From Hyphomicrobium sulfonivorans (GTDB taxonomy: Bacteria > Pseudomonadota > Alphaproteobacteria > Rhizobiales > Hyphomicrobiaceae), in assembly GCF_013306565.1 (NCBI RefSeq), contig NZ_PZPO01000001.1, positions 868,001 to 932,000 of the forward strand: a stretch of 64,000 nucleotides of DNA, in the 5' to 3' direction. Of the stretch, positions 28,652 to 37,523 are shown in pieces. How positions within the stretch are numbered: the first letter of the stretch is position 1; every line of letters starts with the position of its first letter. Under the pieces are notes generated by a model. That model searched no databases. It had not been told where the DNA came from and was given only the letters and a program-made list of their open reading frames with translations. The translations under genes and the position numbers were made by a program.

Positions 28652-29431
28652 ATGGTCCACTTCACACTCCCCAGAAACTCCAAGGTCCAGCGCGGAAAGA
28701 CCTGGAACCAGCCGGAAGGCGAGGGGTCGTGGAAGGAGTTCCAAATCTATCGCTGGAACCCGGATGACGACGAGAACCCGCGGGTCGACACCTATTGGGT
28801 GGACACCGACCGCTGCGGTCCGATGGTGCTCGACGCACTTATCAAGATCAAGAACGAGATCGATTCCACGCTGACCTTCCGGCGCTCGTGCCGTGAGGGC
28901 ATTTGCGGTTCGTGCTCGATGAATATCGACGGCACCAACACGCTTGCGTGCCTCAAGGGGTATGACGACGTCAAAGGTCCGGTGCGCGTCTACCCGCTGC
29001 CGCATATGGAAGTGGTGAAGGATCTCATCCCGGATCTGACCAACTTCTACGCGCAGCACCGGCTGATCGAACCGTGGCTGCAGACCGATACTCCGGCGCC
29101 GCCCAAGGAGTGGCGTCAGTCGCATGCCGATCGGCAGAAGCTTGACGGTCTGTACGAGTGCATCCTGTGCGCGTGCTGCTCAACGTCGTGCCCAAGCTAT
29201 TGGTGGAACCAGGATCGCTATCTCGGTCCGGCCGCGCTTTTGCAGGCATTCCGCTGGGTTCAGGACTCGCGCGATGAGGCGACCGGCGAGCGGCTGGACA
29301 ATCTGGAAGATCCATTCCGGCTCTATCGCTGCCACACGATTTTGAACTGCACCAAGGCTTGCCCGAAGGGTCTCAACCCCGCCAAGGCGATTGCGGAGCT
29401 GAAGAAGCTGATGGTCGAGCGTCGCGTCTGA
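28652..29431 (+). CDS. sdhB: Succinate dehydrogenase iron-sulfur subunit SdhB
   Basis: 259 residues. The 2Fe-2S ligands are in [24 protein letters not shown]; the 4Fe-4S and 3Fe-4S ligands in [16 protein letters not shown] and [17 protein letters not shown]. It conducts electrons from SdhA FAD to ubiquinone at SdhC/D. It is separated from sdhCDA by about 6.7 kb that includes minus-strand genes and terminators, so it must have its own promoter or use one near the hypothetical gene upstream. Confidence 0.97.
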   Translation: MVHFTLPRNSKVQRGKTWNQPEGEGSWKEFQIYRWNPDDDENPRVDTYWVDTDRCGPMVLDALIKIKNEIDSTLTFRRSCREGICGSCSMNIDGTNTLACLKGYDDVKGPVRVYPLPHMEVVKDLIPDLTNFYAQHRLIEPWLQTDTPAPPKEWRQSHADRQKLDGLYECILCACCSTSCPSYWWNQDRYLGPAALLQAFRWVQDSRDEATGERLDNLEDPFRLYRCHTILNCTKACPKGLNPAKAIAELKKLMVERRV

Positions 29432-29483
29432 TAGTCAGGCGGTACGCGCCTTTTCTTTATTCCTCGCGCCCACCATCGCGAGC

Positions 29484-29514
29484 AGGCAGTAGCCGCAAGG
29501 CTGCTGCCTTTTTT
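29484..29514 (+). terminator. Terminator of sdhB
   Basis: AGGCAGTAGCC / GGCTGCTGCCT stem (one G-U pair) capped by a GCAA tetraloop and followed by six T. Confidence 0.85.
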
Positions 29515-30039
29515 GTTGGCGGCATGCATGTGCGCAGTCGGGCCGCGATCCGTGATGGCGCGCATCATCACGCGCGCAGCGCCTGCATGCCGACTGGCCG
29601 CCGACGCGGACAGCAACAGCCGCAGGGAAAGCGCGGTGGTCGGATGGTCAGTCAGCGCACCCGCGGGCGCGGCCTGTGTGTTGGCGCTCCTTCGCTGCCG
29701 GAATGGCTGAACCTGGCCGCAAAGCCTTAGTTTTCGGCGTTTTTGCTCGCTATCTTGGTCGATATTGCAGCGCAGCATAGGGGCATTTCTGCGGGCCATT
29801 TCGGCCTCAGCGCCCCTTCAATCGCCCGCCTATTTCAGGCCAATTCAAGTCCATACGAGAATGGCAAAAGGGGGCTTTTCGCCGGCCGTAAGAATGGCTG
29901 AAACGGCTATTGCCGGTTAATGGCGCAATGGGCCGATGTTTCAATGATGGTTAATGCAACTTAATTGTGTTTTGAGCGGCTTTTCCGCAGCTGACGGCGC
30001 GGCCGTCCATGGAGCTGGCCCGGCGATATCCCGATCGGC

Positions 30040-30080
30040 AAAAAAATAAGACCGGAGCAGCGGGTGCTGCCACCGGTCTT
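30040..30080 (-). terminator. Terminator of the H1-like gene
   Basis: On the minus strand AAGACCGG pairs with CCGGTCTT, with an inner GCAG/CTGC stem; the transcript then runs into ATTTTTTTG. Confidence 0.8.
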
Positions 30081-30177
30081 TGACAGGTGTTGAAGGCTGA
30101 GGTCGGCTTGTTGGCCAAGCCTTCACCTTCGCGCGGTACGAGGGGAACTGGCGCGTATTCCTTGTCTGATGCCTGAA

Positions 30178-30591
30178 TTAGGCAGCAGCAGCGGCCCGAC
30201 GGGTCTTCTTGGCAGCAGCCGGCTTGCGGGCAGCGGTCGTCTTACGGGCAGTGGTCTTGCGAGCAGCAGCAGCAGGCTTACGAGCTGCAGCGGCCTTGCG
30301 GACAGCCGGCTTGCGAGCGGTGGTTGCCTTAGCAGCAGCCGGCTTACGGGCAGCAGCCGTCTTGCGAGCAGCGGCGGGCTTACGGGCAGCAGCCGTCTTG
30401 CGGGCGGCGGCGGGCTTACGGGCGGCAGCCGTCTTGCGAGCAGCGGCGGGCTTACGGGCGGCAGCCGTCTTGCGGGCAGTGGCGGATGCCTTGCGAGCCG
30501 TCGTCTTGCGGGCTGCGGCTGGCTTCTTCGCTGCAGCGGTGCGAGCGGCAGGAGCCTTCTTCACTTTGCGAGTAACTGCTTTCTTGACCAT
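30178..30591 (-). CDS. Histone H1-like Lys/Ala/Arg-rich protein
   Basis: 137 residues made almost entirely of Ala, Lys, Arg, Pro and Thr. The N-terminus is MVKKAVTRKVKKAPAART and the centre is a tandem repeat of the 12-residue unit KTAAARKPAAAR. It resembles eukaryotic H1 tails, bacterial H1-like/Hc proteins and the AlgP family, and probably binds DNA non-specifically to compact or regulate the nucleoid. No globular domain is present. The repeats could also allow length variation. It has its own terminator and an AT-rich upstream region. Coding is supported by a Met start, strong bias and the repeat being maintained in frame. Confidence 0.82.
   Translation of the reverse strand: MVKKAVTRKVKKAPAARTAAAKKPAAARKTTARKASATARKTAAARKPAAARKTAAARKPAAARKTAAARKPAAARKTAAARKPAAAKATTARKPAVRKAAAARKPAAAARKTTARKTTAARKPAAAKKTRRAAAAA
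30340..30480. repeat. 36-base tandem repeat inside the H1-like gene
   Basis: About four near-identical 36-base units, each containing GGGCTTACGGGC and GCAGCCGTCTTGCG on the plus strand, with differences mostly at third codon positions. Encodes the 12-residue K/A/P repeat. Confidence 0.8.
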
Positions 30592-30848
30592 TGGAGTTCT
30601 CTCTATCTGGCGTCGTTGTTTCTATCTCTCTCAGTCCGAATCACTCGAACTAAAAAAATCATGTGCAAGTTCGAACATTTTGTTGACACGAAATTGCAAA
30701 TTGAAAGCTAACGCATGCGCATTCAATCGCATGTGTTGCGTGAAATCATCATTTTTCTCGTATTTCGAATGCCATGCGCCATTGAGTGAAGACTCTTGTT
30801 GCAGTTTTCGTCGTGCAAACGCTTCGCGCTTCGACAACACAATGCGCA
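30592..30848. promoter_or_regulatory. AT-rich regulatory region upstream of the H1-like gene
   Basis: 257 bases much richer in A/T than the surroundings, with runs such as AACTAAAAAAATCATG and ATCATCATTTTTCTCG. It carries the leftward promoter of the H1-like gene and the 3' end of the GNAT gene. The exact promoter boxes are not clear; an open frame of 73 codons on the minus strand is probably chance. Confidence 0.45.
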
Positions 30849-31451
30849 TCAAATGACGTCGCGCCGACGCAGATCGGTGTTTGTTTTGACGATGCGTGAT
30901 TGCAGGTCGAGCACCGCCATCATGAAGCCGAAGCGATCGTCGACCGCCTCCGCAAGCAGTGAAAAATAGTTCGGGCTGCGAGGAACAATCTCGCCAACGA
31001 TCTCGCCGTACTCGAACCGAAGGTCAGCGTCGTAGTGTTTGGCGATGGATCGCATCTTGGCGTTGTCGGCGAGGCAGACCAGACGCAGGTTTCTAACGCC
31101 GCGGTTGCGGGCGGCGCGGATCACGCGTCCCATCAGTTCGGTGCCGATGCCGTGTTCCTGTAGAGGTTGTTCGACGGAGAATGCCGCTTCGGCATCGAGA
31201 CCCCAGACAGAGCCTATCGTCTTCAGTTCGGCGGCCGCCCTCACCTCGTCGCCGTCGAACAGGCCATAAACGACGTTCCCAACATCGCCGATGTCGTGTG
31301 CGTACTTCTCGATGAATGAGTCCGATACCGCATGGGCAAAGCGCATATGGCGGCTGGCAGCGTCGAGCCGCAGCAGATGATCGCGGAACTTACGCGCCTC
31401 GCTGGGCCACAGTTTACGGATGGTGCCTGGGTTTACTCGGCCGGTTTCCAT
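30849..31451 (-). CDS. GNAT family N-acetyltransferase
   Basis: 200 residues from ATG 31451, chosen for the GAGG about eight bases upstream; the frame extends 75 codons further without family sequence. GNAT features: VVYGLFDGDEVRAAAELKTIG, the acetyl-CoA loop EQPLQEHGIGTELMGRVIRAARNRGVRNLRLVCLADNAKM and the C-terminal strand. The N-terminal TIRKLWPSEARKFRDHLLRLDAASRHMRF resembles the acetyltransferase-like domains seen in Pat-type protein acetylases. The acceptor is unknown. Confidence 0.85.
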   Translation of the reverse strand: METGRVNPGTIRKLWPSEARKFRDHLLRLDAASRHMRFAHAVSDSFIEKYAHDIGDVGNVVYGLFDGDEVRAAAELKTIGSVWGLDAEAAFSVEQPLQEHGIGTELMGRVIRAARNRGVRNLRLVCLADNAKMRSIAKHYDADLRFEYGEIVGEIVPRSPNYFSLLAEAVDDRFGFMMAVLDLQSRIVKTNTDLRRRDVI

Positions 31452-31713
31452 CACACTACCTCTGCTCCAATGCGTGCAGGTTCTGAAGGTCATAGCGGTT
31501 TCGCAAATCCGGTATGCTGCCGGATGACTTGATTTACGCGCCGTCGACGCTTCTACTGCGCCGCACAAATATGCGATCGATGATGGTGTTTTTCCATTCC
31601 TGCCCGTTAGCCAGATCTGGTGGGGCCCCGTGTTATCGATCAAATCGGCTTGGTGACATTCCGACGCGGCGCGCAATTTCGCGCCGCTCGTGGATGCGGA
31701 GAATTTGAGGCGA

Positions 31714-32853
31714 ATGACCGCTTTTCCGTTGGAGCAACTGCAGGCGAAGGTTCGTGCGGGCTTGTTGGAGGCCGATCCGGCGCAACTTGCCGTTGCCGAA
31801 CTACTGGACCGGCTTGCGCGCCAATTGCGGGACTGGAAGCCGGAGCGCCGCGGGCCGTTGGCGTTTCTCCGGCGCGGGAAGCAGGCGTCGCCGCCGCGCG
31901 GGCTCTATGTCCACGGCGAGGTCGGGCGCGGCAAGACGATGCTGATGGACCTGTTCTATAATTCCGTCAGCTTCGCACCCAAGCGGCGCAGCCACTTCCA
32001 TGAGTTCATGGCGGACGTACATGAGCGCATTGCGGTGGCGCGGCGTACGCATCCGGGCGACCCGATGCCTGTGGTGGCCGAAAGCATCGTCAGCGAGGCG
32101 CGGCTGCTGTGTTTCGACGAGCTGCAGGTAACTGACATTGCAGATGCCATGATCCTGGGCCGTCTGTTCGAACATCTGTTCGCCAGCGGTATCGTCGTCG
32201 TCGCCACATCGAACTCAACGCCCGCAACCCTCTATGAGAGGGGCCTGAACCGCCAGCTGTTCCTGCCGTTCATCGCCTCGGTTGAAGCGCATATGGATGT
32301 TGCGGAGCTACAATCGGCCCGCGATTACCGGCTGGAGCGACTTGCGGGACTGCCGCTGTACTTCTGTCCTGCCGACGATCGCGCATCGGCGGAGCTCGAT
32401 GCCCATTGGGATCGGCTGACGGGGCATCAGTGCGGGTGTGCTGAAACGCTGGACGTGAAGGGACGGCAGCTCCGGGTGCCGCAGGCGGCCATGGGCATCG
32501 CCCGGTTTTCGTTCCACGACCTGTGCGAAGCGCCGTTGGGTACGGTGGACTATCTTCGGCTGGCGCACACGTATCACACGGTGGTGGTGGACGGCATTCC
32601 GAGGCTGGATCGGGACCGGCGCGAGGTTTCCCGACGCTTCATCAATCTGATCGACACGCTGTACGACAATAAGGTGTGCCTGATCGCGTCGGCTGCGGCA
32701 GAGCCCGAGGCCCTGTGTGAAGACCCGGTCACCGCCAAGGTTTTTGAGCGGACGGTTTCCCGCCTGATGGAGATGCGAAGCGCCGACTATGTCGCTTCGC
32801 GGGGCGCGACGCGGGATGGCGATGGCATTGCAGCGGGCCAGGCCGAGGGCTGA
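31714..32853 (+). CDS. zapE: Cell division protein ZapE (AFG1-like ATPase)
   Basis: 379 residues from ATG 31714 (GAGG just upstream); a GTG at 31690 would add eight. AFG1/ZapE P-loop: LYVHGEVGRGKTMLMDLFY, Walker B LLCFDELQVTDIADAMILGRLF, sensor VVATSNSTPATLYERGLNRQLFLPFI. The family modulates FtsZ ring dynamics in bacteria and helps degrade mitochondrial complex IV subunits in eukaryotes. In many alphaproteobacteria it sits just upstream of mdh-sucCDAB, as here, with only a minus-strand protease gene between. Confidence 0.93.
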   Translation: MTAFPLEQLQAKVRAGLLEADPAQLAVAELLDRLARQLRDWKPERRGPLAFLRRGKQASPPRGLYVHGEVGRGKTMLMDLFYNSVSFAPKRRSHFHEFMADVHERIAVARRTHPGDPMPVVAESIVSEARLLCFDELQVTDIADAMILGRLFEHLFASGIVVVATSNSTPATLYERGLNRQLFLPFIASVEAHMDVAELQSARDYRLERLAGLPLYFCPADDRASAELDAHWDRLTGHQCGCAETLDVKGRQLRVPQAAMGIARFSFHDLCEAPLGTVDYLRLAHTYHTVVVDGIPRLDRDRREVSRRFINLIDTLYDNKVCLIASAAAEPEALCEDPVTAKVFERTVSRLMEMRSADYVASRGATRDGDGIAAGQAEG

Positions 32854-32964
32854 GACGGCGAATGGCCCCTTCGCTCTCGTGCAGGCGGTTGGGGTGAGGG
32901 AGCTGTCAGCGGACGACGGGACCATCAGGCAACGCAGGCCGTCGGATGCATGCCCGCAGGATGA

Positions 32965-33891
32965 TCAGCGTGCCTTGTTGTCTGGCTCAGGCTCCGCTGC
33001 CGGTGCGATCGGCGTAATGGAGCCCGTCTCCGGCGGTGCCGCCGCTACAGTGTCGCCAATGCCGAACGTCCGCCCGTTTTCCGCATCGGGCGCCACTTCA
33101 GCTTGGGTTGAACTGTCCGTGTTGGCATAAACTTCGGTTGCCGGCCGCGCGCCATATAGTGTGACCGCGCCTTCAATGTCGCCCGGTTGCAGGCCCTGGT
33201 GACGCTCATCATAGCGATAGGACATGAGCTGGCCGGAAGCGCTCGGATGGTCGAGCCCGATCGCATGGCCGATTTCGTGGGCCATGGTGTAGCGCAGGTC
33301 ATAAACCTGAAGACGGCCATCGAAGCCGATCTTCCACGGCTGCTCCGGGTTGAGGCAAATGAGCGAACGGCCGATGGTTTTGTTGGTGGCCGGTTGATCT
33401 GCGTCGCCTGAGCTGCCGCTTGCCGCTGCGGATGCCGTTGTCAGGCCGCCATTGTCCGTCGCGCTGGCTTTCAGCGCCACGTTGGTGAAAGCGCGGCCGA
33501 CGGGGTCGGCCTGTGCGCCGATGAGAATGTTGGCTTCGGCAGGATCGCTGGTTTCGCGGAACGTGAGGTTGGCAACCTTCTCCCACATGCGGAAGGCTTC
33601 AGCGGTTTCGTTGCGGAAGTCGCGCTCGGCGATGCCCGAGTGTGCATAGGCGACGGCAGCCGGCTGCATGCGCGCGCAGTTTCGTGCGCCCTCGGAGGTG
33701 ATCGGCTCGGTGACGAAGGCGTAGGTGATCGTTGCACCACTGCCGAGCACCGGCGTGTGCCATCGCACCGACTTCTGCTCCATGTCGAGCAGGCGGAAGC
33801 CAAGATATGTCGAGCCGTCTCCGGCAAAAGCGGACGCTGCGACGAGCAGCGCCGTGCCGCCGGACAACGCGCCAATAAATGACGGTCGCAA
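32965..33891 (-). CDS. Matrixin-like (M10/M57) secreted zinc metalloprotease
   Basis: 308 residues with a TTG start at 33891, supported by GGGAGGGG five bases upstream and a signal peptide (RPSFIGALSGGTALLVAASAFAG); an alternative ATG at 33975 would bury this signal. Zinc site HEIGHAIGLDHPSASGQLM (HExxHxxGxxH plus Met-turn SYRYDE), preceded by YDLRYTMA. Predicted mature enzyme about 285 residues with a long insertion (about 165-200, Ser/Gly/Ala-rich) and a Pro/Ala/Glu-rich C-terminal tail ending TGSITPIAPAAEPEPDNKAR. Extracellular or periplasmic protein degradation is likely; substrate unknown. Convergent with zapE. Confidence 0.85.
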   Translation of the reverse strand: MRPSFIGALSGGTALLVAASAFAGDGSTYLGFRLLDMEQKSVRWHTPVLGSGATITYAFVTEPITSEGARNCARMQPAAVAYAHSGIAERDFRNETAEAFRMWEKVANLTFRETSDPAEANILIGAQADPVGRAFTNVALKASATDNGGLTTASAAASGSSGDADQPATNKTIGRSLICLNPEQPWKIGFDGRLQVYDLRYTMAHEIGHAIGLDHPSASGQLMSYRYDERHQGLQPGDIEGAVTLYGARPATEVYANTDSSTQAEVAPDAENGRTFGIGDTVAAAPPETGSITPIAPAAEPEPDNKAR

Positions 33892-34111
33892 TTCCCCTCC
33901 CAATCCAGTGCAGCGCACTGGCTCAGGTTCCTCCAAAGACCAGGAAAAGCTTCCGCCAGCTTTTTTGCGGCGCACCCAAAAAGTACTGGGAAGCTTAGCT
34001 AATGTCGGGCTTTCCCTGCTCTGAGGCCTAGTCTAAACGTACTCGTGACGGAGTTGTGGCGTCCCGTTGGCACTGCGGGTGTTCGCCACACAAATCAATT
34101 TCCTAAGATAA

Positions 34112-35095
<984 letters not shown>

Positions 35096-35140
35096 GCTCC
35101 AAGCAGGCTTTAATATTATAACGCGACGCAGGACTATCGA

Positions 35141-36340
35141 ATGAACATCCATGAGCATCAGGCCAAAGAACTGCTGGAGCAGTTTGGCATTCCGGCACCC
35201 AAAGGCTTCGTTGCCTTCAACGTGAAAGAGGCAGGCGAGGCTGTGCAGCGCCTTCCCGGTCCGGTTTACGTCATCAAGGCACAGATCCACGCCGGTGGAC
35301 GCGGCAAAGGCCGTTTCAAGGAAGCTTCGGCTGGCGAAAAGGGCGGTGTGCGCATCGCCAAGTCGCGCGAGGAAATCGAGCAGGCCGCCGAGCAGATGCT
35401 GGGCGCCACGCTGGTGACCGAGCAGACCGGCGCTGACGGCCGCGTCGTCAACCGCGTCTACGTGACGGAAGGCGTCGACATCGACCGCGAGCTTTATCTC
35501 TCGGCGCTGGTCGATCGCGCCACCTCGCGCATCGCGTTCATCGCCAGCTCTGCCGGCGGTATGGACATCGAGCAGGTCGCGCACGATACGCCCGAGAAGA
35601 TCATCTCGGTGTCGATCGACCCGGCCAGCGGCTATCAGGCATTCCACGGCCGCCGCATCGCCTTCGCGCTTGGCCTTGAAGGCAAGCAGGTCGGCCAGTG
35701 CGTGAAGCTGATCGGTGATCTCTACAAGCTGGTGCTCGACAAGGACATGAGCATGCTGGAGATCAACCCGCTGATCGTTACCAAGGGTGGCGAGCTTTCA
35801 TGTCTCGACGCCAAGTTCAGCTTCGATTCCAATGCGCTCTACCGTCACCCCGACGTGATGGAAATGCGCGACCTGACGGAAGAAGATCCGGCCGAGGTCG
35901 AGGCTTCGAAGTATGACCTCTCCTATGTGAAGCTCGACGGTTCGATCGGCTGCATGGTCAACGGTGCCGGTCTCGCCATGGCGACGATGGACATCATCAA
36001 GCTGTGCGGCGAGGAGCCCGCGAACTTCCTCGACGTCGGTGGCGGCGCCTCCAAGGAAAAGGTGCAGGCCGCATTCAAGATCATCCTTTCGGACCCGTCC
36101 GTGAAGGGCATCCTGGTCAACATCTTCGGCGGCATCATGCGCTGCGATATCATCGCGGAAGGCGTTGTGGCAGCTGCCCGCGAGATGGAAATCACGGTGC
36201 CGCTCGTTGTGCGCCTTGAGGGCACCAACGTTGAGCTGGGCAAGAAGATCCTGGCCGAGAGCGGCCTCAAGATCACCCCTGCCGACAACCTGGGCGACGC
36301 GGCGGAGAAGATCACCGCTGCAGTCAAGGAAGCCGCTTGA
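35141..36340 (+). CDS. sucC: Succinyl-CoA synthetase beta subunit
   Basis: 399 residues. ATP-grasp N-terminal domain ([37 protein letters not shown]), [21 protein letters not shown] metal/ATP site, C-terminal CoA-ligase domain with [19 protein letters not shown] and [17 protein letters not shown]. With SucD it converts succinyl-CoA to succinate with substrate-level phosphorylation. sucD lies 150 bases downstream, a longer gap than usual. Confidence 0.98.
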   Translation: MNIHEHQAKELLEQFGIPAPKGFVAFNVKEAGEAVQRLPGPVYVIKAQIHAGGRGKGRFKEASAGEKGGVRIAKSREEIEQAAEQMLGATLVTEQTGADGRVVNRVYVTEGVDIDRELYLSALVDRATSRIAFIASSAGGMDIEQVAHDTPEKIISVSIDPASGYQAFHGRRIAFALGLEGKQVGQCVKLIGDLYKLVLDKDMSMLEINPLIVTKGGELSCLDAKFSFDSNALYRHPDVMEMRDLTEEDPAEVEASKYDLSYVKLDGSIGCMVNGAGLAMATMDIIKLCGEEPANFLDVGGGASKEKVQAAFKIILSDPSVKGILVNIFGGIMRCDIIAEGVVAAAREMEITVPLVVRLEGTNVELGKKILAESGLKITPADNLGDAAEKITAAVKEAA

Positions 36341-36491
36341 AATCGAACGGTTGAGCCGGGGCGCGGGTCATCTGCGCCTCAGTTCGATTGAGCTAATCGC
36401 CCAGATAAGTCTGTCTCAATGCAGAGAGAATATGGGCCTTAAACAGGGCGGCAGAGCGCAGTAGAGCTCGGTCGCAACAGGCGACGACGAC

Positions 36492-37391
36492 ATGGCAATT
36501 CTTGTAGACAAAAACACCAAAGTCATCTGTCAGGGCATTACCGGTGCCCAGGGCACGTTCCACACCAAGCAGGCGAAAGCCTACGGCACGCAGATCGTTG
36601 GCGGCGTAACGCCCGGCAAGGGCGGCTCGAAGCATCCCGACGCCGAGCTGGCCGATGTGCCGATGTTCAACTCGGCCGCCGAGGCTCGCGCGGTCACCGG
36701 CGCTGACGCGACATCTATATATGTGCCGCCGCCGTTCGCGGCTGACGCCATCCTTGAAGCCATCGATGCGGGCTTCCCGTTCATCGTCGCCATCACCGAG
36801 GGCATCCCGGTGCTGGACATGGTCAAGGTGAAGCGTGCGCTGACGGGTTCGGGCTCGCGCCTGCTCGGTCCGAACTGCCCCGGCATCCTGACGCCGAACC
36901 AGTGCAAGATCGGCATCATGCCAGGCAACATCTTCAAGCCAGGCCGCGTCGGCATCGTGTCGCGCTCCGGCACGCTGACCTATGAGGCGGTGAAGCAGAC
37001 GTCCGACGTCGATCTCGGCCAGTCCACGGCCGTTGGCATCGGCGGCGATCCGGTGAAGGGCCTTGAGTTTATCGAGGTGCTGGAGCTGTTCCTCGGCGAT
37101 CCCGATACGGACTCGATCATCTTGATCGGTGAAATCGGTGGCTCGGCTGAAGAAGAAGCCGCTGAGTTCATCAAGTCGGAAGCCAAGAAGGGCCGTTCCA
37201 AGCCGATGGCTGGCTTTATCGCCGGTTCGACCGCACCTCCGGGACGCCGCATGGGCCACGCAGGCGCCATCATCTCGGGCGGCAAGGGCAAGGCTGAAGA
37301 CAAGTTCGAAGCAATGCGCTCGGCAGGCATAGCGATTGCGCCGAGTCCATCCGCCCTTGGTACGACGCTTCTGGGCGCGATCAAAGGCTGA
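36492..37391 (+). CDS. sucD: Succinyl-CoA synthetase alpha subunit
   Basis: 299 residues. CoA-binding N-terminus ([24 protein letters not shown]), [14 protein letters not shown], and the phospho-His loop [20 protein letters not shown] near residue 250. It partners SucC. Followed by a compound inverted repeat (37413-37462) before sucA. Confidence 0.98.
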   Translation: MAILVDKNTKVICQGITGAQGTFHTKQAKAYGTQIVGGVTPGKGGSKHPDAELADVPMFNSAAEARAVTGADATSIYVPPPFAADAILEAIDAGFPFIVAITEGIPVLDMVKVKRALTGSGSRLLGPNCPGILTPNQCKIGIMPGNIFKPGRVGIVSRSGTLTYEAVKQTSDVDLGQSTAVGIGGDPVKGLEFIEVLELFLGDPDTDSIILIGEIGGSAEEEAAEFIKSEAKKGRSKPMAGFIAGSTAPPGRRMGHAGAIISGGKGKAEDKFEAMRSAGIAIAPSPSALGTTLLGAIKG

Positions 37392-37412
37392 TCGAGCTGG
37401 AAAGCCTCTAGA

Positions 37413-37462
37413 ATTGGCGTATGCTGCACTGCATATAATTTGTCAGTGCAGCCGGCGCCAAT
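37413..37462. repeat. Compound inverted repeat between sucD and sucA
   Basis: ATTGGCG-TAT-GCTGCACTG then a 12-base AT-rich loop, then CAGTGCAGC-CGG-CGCCAAT. Sixteen base pairs interrupted by one symmetric 3x3 internal loop; no U-run. A second small palindrome, TTGGC-ATTGCGC-GCCAA, lies 15 bases further (about 37475-37491). Confidence 0.8.
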
Positions 37463-37523
37463 AACCTTGAATTTGGCATTGCGCGCCAACCTATGCTGCA
37501 TCGACAGTTGTTGAGAGCAGCAA

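Larger units (their letters stand above)
29432..30177. other. 746-base intergenic region after sdhB
   Basis: Holds the sdhB terminator (29484-29514), then about 500 bases with no credible gene on either strand: the open frames there are short, lack ribosome sites and have random composition. The part 29860-30000 is AT-richer. It ends with the terminator of the H1-like gene. Confidence 0.5.

Noticed and set aside
29323-29799. A 158-codon minus-strand frame after sdhB
   Set aside because: Overlaps the sdhB 3' end and its terminator on the opposite strand; no recognisable domain.
30340-30480. Tandem 36-base repeats considered as a CRISPR array
   Set aside because: Units are contiguous with no spacers and are in frame, encoding a K/A/P repeat protein.
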